Assembly (NCBI GenBank): GCA_028066245.1
Contig: JALCBR010000036.1
Span: 1-41,463 of the forward strand
DNA: 41,463 bases
Reading direction: 5' to 3'
Source of the DNA: Pirellulales bacterium
GTDB taxonomy: Bacteria > Planctomycetota > Planctomycetia > Pirellulales > S012-138
Part shown: positions 14,414-22,082 of the stretch, piece after piece
Layout: every line of letters starts with the position of its first letter
How positions within the stretch are numbered: position 1 is the first letter of the stretch
Made by a program: the position numbers and the translations under genes
Notes under the pieces: generated by a model
What the model saw: only the letters and a program-made list of their open reading frames with translations
What the model was told of the DNA's origin: nothing
Databases searched by the model: none

Positions 14414-17191
14414 ATGAGAGAATTCATGCGAATCGTCAAAGTTCTACTCCTATTCTCGGCGGTGATTCCTCTTACGAGTTCTACTTCGCACGGGCAAGAT
14501 CGTGATCAAAAAGCACGCCTTGCAGAATGGTCGAACTCGTTGGAGTGGAGGTCAATTGGACCCGCAACGATGGGAGGACGCGTCATCAGACTTGTCGTGT
14601 GTCCAACAGACCACGACCTCTACTGGGTCGCAACAGCGGGTGGTGGATTGTTCAAGACGGAGAATGGTGGTGACACATTTTCCCCTCAGTTCCAATACGA
14701 GCGCACGATGGCAATCGGGGACGCCGCGGTCGCACCGTCTGACCCGAACATACTTTGGGTTGGAACAGGTGAACACAACCCGCGTAACTCTGTGTCCTAC
14801 GGTGATGGCATTTATAAATCGACCGATGGGGGAGAAACCTGGAAGAACATGGGATTGGCGGAAACACGTCACATCGGGCGCATCGCCATTCACCCGCGGG
14901 ATCCCGATATCGTCTACGTTGGAGCAATGGGACGCACATGGGGTCGAAACGAGGAACGAGGGCTCTACAAGACGACAGACGGGGGAGAGACTTGGGAGAA
15001 GGTTCTCTACGTCGATGATCAGACGGGTGTCATCGAAGTCCAAATGAACCCGAACGAGCCAGATACATTGCTTGTTGCGACCTATCAACGACAACGCGAC
15101 ATCTACGATTCCGGAGAGCCTGCGGTCAGCGATGGGCCGGGAAGCGGTGTCTGGAAGACGACTGACGGAGGAGAGACATTTCGCCGACTCACCGAAGGAT
15201 TGCCTGAAGATGACATGGGACGGACGGGGATCGACTACTACGACGGCGACCCAGATATCGTCTACCTGATCACGGGCGGCGCGCGCGCCAACCGACGTGA
15301 GAATGGAACATATCGGTCAGACGACGGCGGCGAGTCATGGAAGCGAGTCAGTAGCGAGGCACAGCGTCCGATGTATTACAGTCAAATCCGAGTTGATCCC
15401 ACTGACCCGGATACTGTCTTTGCCATGGGGGTCAGACTTCGAAAATCGACCGACGGAGGGGAGTCATTTGAAAATGTTGGACGGGGAACACACGTCGATC
15501 ATCACGCACTCTGGATTGACCCAGATGACAATAGTCACGTCCTGCTAGGAAACGATGGTGGACTGTATGAAAGCAATGACGGCGGTGCGCGGTTTAGTGC
15601 TTTGAAGAAGATGGCACTCGGCCAATTCTATGACGTGGCCGTCGATACACGGCGTGACTACGCTGTTTCTGGAGGACTCCAGGATAACGGCACATACTAT
15701 GGCCCGCATATGAAACGCGGCTCACGGGGCCCGACAAATCGAGATTTTTACTCCATCGGCGGTGGTGATGGCTTCGTCGTTCAAATCGATCCGACTGATC
15801 CGACTCGCGTATTCCTAGAATCCCAGAACGGTAATATTCGGCGGACGACGATCAGGCCGAGAGGCCGGCGGTCAGGTCGAAACGAGACCTCGACTCGTGA
15901 AGGCCGAAGCTCAACGGAAACCAGCCAATCAACTTCAAGCCAAGATGAACACAGCGGTGATGATGACTGCGGCAGCCAAATGCAAGACACGGCTGAGAAC
16001 AATGGCAGTTCGCAAGATCAGCAGCAAAGCCAACAACGCAGTCAGCAACGGAATCAGCAAAATCGCTCACAAAATCGTCAGCGAAGGAGAAGGGGTCTCA
16101 AGCCAAGTGCTCCCGAAGGTGAGCGGGCACGTTGGGCATGGAAAACGGACTTTATTCTTTCACCACATAATCCGCGTATCTACTACCTGGCCGGAAACTT
16201 CGTCTACAAGTCATCAAACTACGCAGAAGATCTAAGGCCAATTTCCCCCCGGATTTCGCTAACGAACAGCGGAGCTGGTACTGCGATTACGAATTCACCG
16301 CTCAACCCGGATGTGATTTATGCGGGAACGGATGATGGTGGACTTTGGGTGACCCGCGACGGTGGATTCAGTTGGAAAGCGGTTCACGAAAATACTGGCG
16401 TTCCTGTCGCCTGCTATGTCTCAACACTTGAAGCCTCAAGGTACTCCGAGGGACGGTGCTACGTCGCATTTGATGGGCACCGATCGAATGACGAAAGGCC
16501 GTTCATCTATGTAACGGAAGACTTCGGGGAAACATGGCAGCCGTTGACGGATGACCTGCCGGAATTCGGTTCAACGCGATGTCTGCGCGAGGATACCGTC
16601 AACCCGGATTTGCTCTATGCTGGAACGGAATTCGGCGCATTTGTGAGTCTCAACCGTGGCGAAGATTGGGCGAAGCTTGGTGACCGCCTTCCGTCGGTTG
16701 CCGTACACGATTTCGCGATCAATGACGCAGCGGCCGAAATTGTCGCAGCGACACACGGAAGAAGTTTTTGGATTCTCGATATCGCATGGCTGCGGCAAGC
16801 GAACGCGGATGTTGCCAATTCCGATGCTCACTTATTTGAGCCAAATCCGGCGGTGCTGTGGCAATCGCCATCATCGCCTGGTCGCGAGCCAAGGACGGGC
16901 GAATTTGTCGGTGAGAACCCGCCATTTGGCGCCGTCATCTACTACATGCTCAAGTCTCCAGCTGATCGGGTCGCAGTGAGAATCCTTGACAGCGACGGTC
17001 AAGTCATCCGGCAGCTTCGCGGCGAAGGTTCAGCTGGTGTGAACCAAGTCATTTGGGACTTGAAGGACCCCCGCGGGGGGGCAGAAGAACTGGTTTGGCC
17101 CGGAGAGTTCCACGTCGAAGTGATCGTCGACAACAAGAAGCTCGAAACGACGTTGGAGGTTCACCCGGACCCCGCGACGGAACGTAACTAG
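14414..17191 (+). CDS. exported Asp-box (BNR/sortilin-like) repeat protein
   Basis: A 925-residue exported protein of the VPS10/sortilin-like beta-propeller family often annotated as glycosyl hydrolase in planctomycetes. After a signal peptide (about 1-27) come roughly ten Asp-box motifs of the form S-T-D-G-G-E-T-W (for example KSTDGGETWKN and KTTDGGETWEK), split into two blocks by a Gln/Ser/Arg-rich low-complexity insert at about 475-565. The C-terminal 110 residues look like an FlgD-type Ig domain (LKSPADRVAVRILDSDG). Asp-boxes are structural, so hydrolase activity is not shown. ATG 14414 has AGAGGG upstream. A perfect hairpin follows the gene, and an S9 peptidase gene lies next in the same direction; shared export suggests periplasmic or surface roles. 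Confidence 0.85.
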   Translation: MREFMRIVKVLLLFSAVIPLTSSTSHGQDRDQKARLAEWSNSLEWRSIGPATMGGRVIRLVVCPTDHDLYWVATAGGGLFKTENGGDTFSPQFQYERTMAIGDAAVAPSDPNILWVGTGEHNPRNSVSYGDGIYKSTDGGETWKNMGLAETRHIGRIAIHPRDPDIVYVGAMGRTWGRNEERGLYKTTDGGETWEKVLYVDDQTGVIEVQMNPNEPDTLLVATYQRQRDIYDSGEPAVSDGPGSGVWKTTDGGETFRRLTEGLPEDDMGRTGIDYYDGDPDIVYLITGGARANRRENGTYRSDDGGESWKRVSSEAQRPMYYSQIRVDPTDPDTVFAMGVRLRKSTDGGESFENVGRGTHVDHHALWIDPDDNSHVLLGNDGGLYESNDGGARFSALKKMALGQFYDVAVDTRRDYAVSGGLQDNGTYYGPHMKRGSRGPTNRDFYSIGGGDGFVVQIDPTDPTRVFLESQNGNIRRTTIRPRGRRSGRNETSTREGRSSTETSQSTSSQDEHSGDDDCGSQMQDTAENNGSSQDQQQSQQRSQQRNQQNRSQNRQRRRRGLKPSAPEGERARWAWKTDFILSPHNPRIYYLAGNFVYKSSNYAEDLRPISPRISLTNSGAGTAITNSPLNPDVIYAGTDDGGLWVTRDGGFSWKAVHENTGVPVACYVSTLEASRYSEGRCYVAFDGHRSNDERPFIYVTEDFGETWQPLTDDLPEFGSTRCLREDTVNPDLLYAGTEFGAFVSLNRGEDWAKLGDRLPSVAVHDFAINDAAAEIVAATHGRSFWILDIAWLRQANADVANSDAHLFEPNPAVLWQSPSSPGREPRTGEFVGENPPFGAVIYYMLKSPADRVAVRILDSDGQVIRQLRGEGSAGVNQVIWDLKDPRGGAEELVWPGEFHVEVIVDNKKLETTLEVHPDPATERN

Positions 17192-17289
17192 CCAACGTTT
17201 GTCCGGTAAAGATTCGATACATCGATACGAAGTGCGGATCTTGTTAACGACAGGACAGGCGAAAACGGAGCGCTAGTCCGATTTTTCGG

Positions 17290-17327
17290 AACGGAGCCGC
17301 GCGAGAGTAATCTCGCGCGGCTCCGTT
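17290..17327 (+). terminator. perfect 17-bp hairpin after the BNR gene
   Basis: Arms at 17290-17306 and 17311-17327 pair perfectly over 17 bp, closed by GTAA, a GNRA-type tetraloop. The stem is very GC-rich. There is no T-run after it (TGCTCG follows), so it is either a T-less terminator or a 3'-end stabilising structure. It is about 100 nt past the stop. The rest of 17192-17711 shows no gene. Confidence 0.5.
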
Positions 17328-17711
17328 GCTCGATTGGGCATTAGTTTATCACCGTGCGCTACACATATGACGATCGCGATCCATCACGGTTCATACTGCA
17401 TCGCTTTGGCTCAAGTTGCGCTCTCCTTGTAGGCAGCCAAATCAAGCTTGTTGGCAGGTGCATCGTCACCGGCACACCGGGCGGCTGGCCACGCGGCGTC
17501 CAACTGTCCGCTATCGCACTGTGGCTGCGCTATTTTCAGCGGATTATTCTGGTCGTGCGGTGTTTCCGCCAGATGCCTGTTGCTAAAGCTCAACGCCAGC
17601 GTTAGCTGCTTATTGACGCAACTTTCCTGGAACAATTGAGCTACGCTTTGGCAGCGAAATTGTTTCATGCGCCTGCCTGCTATTTGTCCATTTGCTTCCC
17701 GAGATCACCCC

Positions 17712-20279
17712 ATGCGTTCCACATTGCCACGAGTTATCGCGTTCTTGTTGGGTTTGTCTATCTTCTCGTTCCTTGTGGTGACGTCCGCGACAGCGATGGC
17801 CGTAAGTCAAGATGACGAAGGCCAGGACCAGGAGGACAACGAACTTACGCTGGAGAAGCTCTTCCCGGAGAAGGGATTGTTTGGCCCCCGCGCCAGCGGC
17901 GCAGCATTCTCTCATGACGGAAAATACGCGGCATACCTCTATCGCCCTTACGTGGAACGGCGACACGGCAGCGACCTGTGGTTACTGGATGTGGAGTCTG
18001 GCGAACCGCGTCGGCTCACGTCCGTAAGCTTGATGGCCAAGTTCCAGCAAGCAACAAAGAAGGTGCAGGACGACCGTGTGAAGAAAGCCAAAGCCACCGG
18101 CAATAAGAAAGACGCCGAAGAAGACAACGACAAAGATGAGGCCGAGAGCAATGCTGCAACCAGGAAGAACGGTGACTGGGTCAGCGATAAGGATGCAGAC
18201 GACGAAGACGCTCCACGATATGGCGGCATCACCGGCTTCGTCTGGTCGCCAAGTGCTGACGAGTTGCTGTTCACCTCCGGCGGAGACGTCTATCGGTATC
18301 AGGTCGAGGACGATGCCATCACGAGGCTGACCAAGACCAAAGACGCTGAAGCAGCGGTCGACTACACACCTGATGGCGGAGGCTACACGTATATCAGCGG
18401 CAACGCACTACTGCGGGTCAATTTTGGCTCTCATTTTGTGGAGGAGCTTGAGCCCAGACTTCCGCCCGATGAAAACATGACCTCATATCAACTGAGCGAA
18501 GATGGCACGCGCCTGGCTTTTTTGACGCAGAAGGGTGATTCTTGGTTCGGCGTTCGCACGGTCAAGATCGTCAACTATCGGGGGCGTTTTGCCGAGGTCC
18601 GGGAGACTCCTCGCACCGTTTCTGATGACAAGCTCCCAGAACTGGAAATCACGGCCTACGTCTATCAAATTCCAGATGAGCAGATGGAAGACGGAACGCT
18701 GTATCGTGTCCATCGCGAGAAGATCGAAAATCCCCAGGACATCTTCAGCACGCCTTCTTGGTCAGCCGATTCCAACCGTGCTGTCTTCTCCGTCTATGAA
18801 TACACATCTGGCCTGGTCAACGTCTTCCAGGCGAACCTTTCCGAGGAAGACCTCAACGAAGATGAGGGCGGGAAAGACAAAGATGAAGGCGATCAAGAGA
18901 GCGAGGACAACGACGAAAAGGGAGCCGAAAAACAAGAGTCCGAATCCACCGCCAAGGATGATGACAAGACCCAGAAGGACGAATATGCGACGGAGCGAGC
19001 GGCCCAAGTTGTCTATCGCTTCCTTCATTTCGGAGGTCCGAACACGCCGTCCATGATGCAGCCTGAATACCTGGCGGACAATCGCCGGATTGTGATGCTC
19101 ACAGAGCAAACTGGTTTTCGTCAATTGCATGTCCTGGATCCGGTGTACCAATCGATGAAGCAGTTGACCGGAGGCAACTTTGAGATCATCCCGCAGGAAC
19201 TGTCAAAGGACCGCTCGTCCATATTTGTGGTCGCAAATAAGGATAACCCTGCCCGGAACAATGTCTTCAAGGTCGATTTGGAATCAGGCGAGATGGAGCA
19301 ACTCACTGAGAACGCAGGGGTCTACTCCGATGTGGCTGTCAGTTCGGACGGCTCCGCAGTGTTGGGTAACTATGTGACCTACGGTCGCCTGGGCGAGCTA
19401 TCACTTATCCAGGATGGTGACGCGAAAGACCTGACAGATTCCCATCCCGAGAAAGCGCACGAGCTGACACAGGCTAAGCCAGAGTTCTTCAACTATGAGA
19501 ACCGCAATGGGCAGACGATCCACGGAATGCTGTTCAAGCCGGACGGCTGGAGCAAAGACGACAAGCGACCGTTGCTTGTTTACGTCTATGGTGGACCGCT
19601 CGGCACGCGAAAGATGGTAGATGATGGCAGCTATGCCGCGGACGCGTATTTCTTTGCCTGGTATATGGCAAAGAAACACGGATATGTCACAGCGACAATC
19701 GACCCGCGCGGAGTTTCGGGCTACGGTGGCTTTTTCGAGAAATCGAATTTTGATCAGATTGGCAAACCTCAGGTGGAAGACCTGACGGATGGCGTGAAGT
19801 TCCTGATCGAGAACTTCGGCGTGGATGAGAAACGCGTGGGGATTCACGGCTGGTCATTTGGCGGCTTCCAAACACAAATGTGCCTGTATACCGCGCCGGA
19901 GGTCTTTGCCGTGGGTATCGCGGGAGCAGGACCAACTGAGTGGGAAAACTACAACGCCTGGTACACCAGTGGAACCATTGGCCCCAGCAAGCCTGGCGAG
20001 GCAACGTTAAAAAAGTTCTCACTCCTTCCCTTGGCCAAGAACCTCAAGGGGAAGCTGCTGCTCGTTCACGGCATGGAAGACGCGAATGTCCTGTACCAGG
20101 ATACCGTGCGCGTCTATCGCGAATTGCTTAAAGCCGGTAAAGAAGCGCTGGTGGAGCTGTTTGTGGATCCCACGGGCGGCCATGGTTTGGGCGGCGACGT
20201 CAAAAGACTCAACCGCTATCGAAAGTACGAGGAGTTCTTGCTCAGAACGCTTGGCACAACGGACGATAGCAGCGCGTAA
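17712..20279 (+). CDS. S9 family prolyl oligopeptidase, exported
   Basis: An 855-residue exported serine peptidase of the DPP-IV/acylaminoacyl peptidase group, which cleaves short peptides, often after proline. A signal peptide (MRSTLPRVIAFLLGLSI then TATAMA-like site) is followed by a beta-propeller region and a C-terminal alpha/beta hydrolase domain with the triad S715 (GWSFGG), D790 (GMEDAN) and H824 (GGHGL). Two highly charged, Asp/Glu/Lys-rich inserts interrupt the propeller, at about 112-158 and 392-435. I chose ATG 17712 for the signal peptide; ATG 17667 is an alternative that adds 15 residues. It follows the BNR gene, but the 520-nt gap and hairpin between suggest separate transcription. 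Confidence 0.9.
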   Translation: MRSTLPRVIAFLLGLSIFSFLVVTSATAMAVSQDDEGQDQEDNELTLEKLFPEKGLFGPRASGAAFSHDGKYAAYLYRPYVERRHGSDLWLLDVESGEPRRLTSVSLMAKFQQATKKVQDDRVKKAKATGNKKDAEEDNDKDEAESNAATRKNGDWVSDKDADDEDAPRYGGITGFVWSPSADELLFTSGGDVYRYQVEDDAITRLTKTKDAEAAVDYTPDGGGYTYISGNALLRVNFGSHFVEELEPRLPPDENMTSYQLSEDGTRLAFLTQKGDSWFGVRTVKIVNYRGRFAEVRETPRTVSDDKLPELEITAYVYQIPDEQMEDGTLYRVHREKIENPQDIFSTPSWSADSNRAVFSVYEYTSGLVNVFQANLSEEDLNEDEGGKDKDEGDQESEDNDEKGAEKQESESTAKDDDKTQKDEYATERAAQVVYRFLHFGGPNTPSMMQPEYLADNRRIVMLTEQTGFRQLHVLDPVYQSMKQLTGGNFEIIPQELSKDRSSIFVVANKDNPARNNVFKVDLESGEMEQLTENAGVYSDVAVSSDGSAVLGNYVTYGRLGELSLIQDGDAKDLTDSHPEKAHELTQAKPEFFNYENRNGQTIHGMLFKPDGWSKDDKRPLLVYVYGGPLGTRKMVDDGSYAADAYFFAWYMAKKHGYVTATIDPRGVSGYGGFFEKSNFDQIGKPQVEDLTDGVKFLIENFGVDEKRVGIHGWSFGGFQTQMCLYTAPEVFAVGIAGAGPTEWENYNAWYTSGTIGPSKPGEATLKKFSLLPLAKNLKGKLLLVHGMEDANVLYQDTVRVYRELLKAGKEALVELFVDPTGGHGLGGDVKRLNRYRKYEEFLLRTLGTTDDSSA

Positions 20280-20432
20280 AGCAAGGCTCAATAACACAAT
20301 AGACGCAGTTAGCGGTCAGCGGGAGTCATTCAAAGGCATAGCTGGTGCCAAGCGAAAAAAGTTAACCAGTGTGATTTTGGGCGGAAGCGCTTTGAATCAA
20401 ACCCACACTTGCTAACATGTAGTCTCTGCGCA

Positions 20433-20475
20433 AAGTCTCCCTCTTCTTGCAAGAGAACTTGGGAGACTTGTTCTC
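20433..20475 (+). promoter_or_regulatory. leader hairpins over the ribosome binding site
   Basis: The ribosome binding site GGGAG (20461-20465) of the next gene lies inside a hairpin: AAGTCTCCC (20433-20441) pairs perfectly with GGGAGACTT (20461-20469). An inner stem CTCTT/AAGAG (20441-20445, 20451-20455) fits within it except for the shared base 20441. A competing stem GAGAAC (20453-20458)/GTTCTC (20470-20475) would instead place GGGAG in an 11-nt loop. The two forms exclude each other, the layout of a translational switch or thermosensor. No known riboswitch class is recognised. Confidence 0.5.
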
Positions 20476-21252
20476 ATGCCAAGGACTTTGCCCGCGCTAT
20501 GTGCTGCCAGTGCGCTTATCCTGATGGGAGTTCCGTGCACGGCATCCGCCGAGATTCTGATTGACTTTGAAAGCACGCCCAGTGGCGTTTTCCCGTCCTA
20601 CACCGAACAGGGCGTGACGTTCACCGCGCTTGGCGATGGCATGCTCACGTCAGAGCTCTTTGGCAATGCCCCCAACGGAACGCGCGGCTTGATCGGCGTT
20701 CCCGCGTCTGATGGTGAAGGAGGAGAAGGAGGGAGCGGGGAAGGAGGAGGAGGAGAGGGCGAATGGGGAGAATGGGACTTTCCGGAGGGCAACCCGTTCT
20801 TGCTAGAGCTGGGCGAAAGTGGATTTCCCGGACCGGGCGAAGGAACGTTTCCGGGCGATTTCCCTGCGCTGCGGGCAGACTTTGATTTCGTCGCAGATTT
20901 TGTTTGCGTGCATCTAGGCGACGACTGGGCGGATGACGATCACATCTTCCTCGAAGTCTACGACGAACTCGGCAATTCCATTGGCTACGTTTCCTCGTTC
21001 CCAGGCGCTGATCCGGGCGAGATGAAGGAACTGTCTATCCTCGCACCGGGCATCCGTTTCGCCATCTTTGGCGCGACGGGCGTTTCCGAATTGGGGAGTT
21101 CGGTATTTGCGGATAACTTTCGTGTGCGACCTGTGCCGGAATCTGATGGAACTGTCAGCTTGTTGTTGCTGATCGGCCTGACAGGCGGTGCTGTTGTTAG
21201 CTGGTATCGCCGATGGTGTACCACTCCGCAGCCTGCCCTGGCTGGAAAATGA
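20476..21252 (+). CDS. PEP-CTERM/VPDSG-like surface protein
   Basis: A 258-residue exported protein. It has a signal peptide ending ASA (about residue 25), a beta-rich body with the start pattern ILIDFESTPSG and the ending FADNFRV typical of PEP-CTERM proteins, and a C-terminal sorting signal: VPESDG, a hydrophobic helix, then RR. Such tails are recognised by exosortases, which process and anchor the protein in the envelope; no exosortase gene is in the window. A Gly/Glu-rich stretch (about residues 79-100) interrupts the body. ATG 20476 is fixed by GGGAG 10 nt upstream, which is buried in a hairpin. The tail is closer to the VPDSG variant than to strict VPEP. Confidence 0.75.
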   Translation: MPRTLPALCAASALILMGVPCTASAEILIDFESTPSGVFPSYTEQGVTFTALGDGMLTSELFGNAPNGTRGLIGVPASDGEGGEGGSGEGGGGEGEWGEWDFPEGNPFLLELGESGFPGPGEGTFPGDFPALRADFDFVADFVCVHLGDDWADDDHIFLEVYDELGNSIGYVSSFPGADPGEMKELSILAPGIRFAIFGATGVSELGSSVFADNFRVRPVPESDGTVSLLLLIGLTGGAVVSWYRRWCTTPQPALAGK

Positions 21253-21299
21253 AAGTGAACGGTAATCTCTTTCCAGTGACTTCGACTCTGCCTTAGCCG

Positions 21300-22067
21300 T
21301 CATGAGTTGCGGATGATGATCTTTTCCACCTGAGCTCGGGTGGATGGCGAATACCACAATTCGACGAACGCCTGGAGAGACTCTTCTTCAGTGGCGTCTA
21401 TTTGTGCAAGCAGCGGCGCCCGCGTTGTTTGTCGAATCAATGTCAGCGCAGCCGGGTCGCACGCCAGGTACTTTCTCGCCAAATCCGAAGCATGTCGCGG
21501 TACGTCTTCAGCGGCGCACGCGACATCCACCAGGCCTATCTCCAACGCGGCGTTCGCTGCGTAGACATCGCCCAGTTGGGCAACGCGGTCCGCTTGCTGA
21601 CCACCCAGGATGTGTCGGAGTAAGATGGAACTCCCAGCGAACAAACCAGCACCAAATCGCACTCCCGTGAGACCAATCTTGGCACGCCCTTGGGCCATGA
21701 CACGGTGATCACACGCAATGGCGATCATGCAGCCCCCAGCGGTCGCGTGACCGTTCAGCGCGGCTATGACCGGCTTTGGGCATGCGAAAATGTCACGATA
21801 GAGCCCCGCAAACTCTCTCAAGAAACTTGAGAATTGCTCGCGAGTCAGATCGAGAATCTCTGGCACATCCAGCCCAAAGGAAAAGAACGACCCCTGCCCC
21901 GTCAGAACGATGCTCTGGTTTTCGGCATCGTCTCCCAGAGTGCCAATTGCCGAACGGAGTTGCCAGATGGCATCTGCGTTCAACGCATTAACTGGTGGCC
22001 GTTGGATTGTTATCTGGGCGATTCCCGGTTCAAGAGTTCGAGTTGCGACGAGAGTTTGCTTGGTCAT
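21300..22067 (-). CDS. crotonase-fold (enoyl-CoA hydratase/isomerase) protein
   Basis: A 255-residue crotonase-superfamily protein; the family binds acyl-CoA and does hydration, isomerisation or hydrolysis. The oxyanion-hole regions are present (FSFGLDVPEI near the N-terminus and GHATAGGCMIAIACDH at about residue 107). By eye, however, the two catalytic glutamates of classical enoyl-CoA hydratase are missing: the usual PExxLG reads LTGVRFG, and the second position is Arg in DRVAQLGD. It may therefore be an isomerase-like or non-hydratase member. It starts 15 nt after the stop of the sensor kinase gene upstream, so the two are almost surely cotranscribed. Substrate unknown. Confidence 0.87.
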   Translation of the reverse strand: MTKQTLVATRTLEPGIAQITIQRPPVNALNADAIWQLRSAIGTLGDDAENQSIVLTGQGSFFSFGLDVPEILDLTREQFSSFLREFAGLYRDIFACPKPVIAALNGHATAGGCMIAIACDHRVMAQGRAKIGLTGVRFGAGLFAGSSILLRHILGGQQADRVAQLGDVYAANAALEIGLVDVACAAEDVPRHASDLARKYLACDPAALTLIRQTTRAPLLAQIDATEEESLQAFVELWYSPSTRAQVEKIIIRNS

Positions 22068-22082
22068 CTAGGAATGTGCTCT

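Noticed and set aside
20399-20413. TTGCT -12-like element before the PEP-CTERM gene
   Set aside because: The invariant GG 10 nt upstream is AA, so it is not a sigma-54 promoter.
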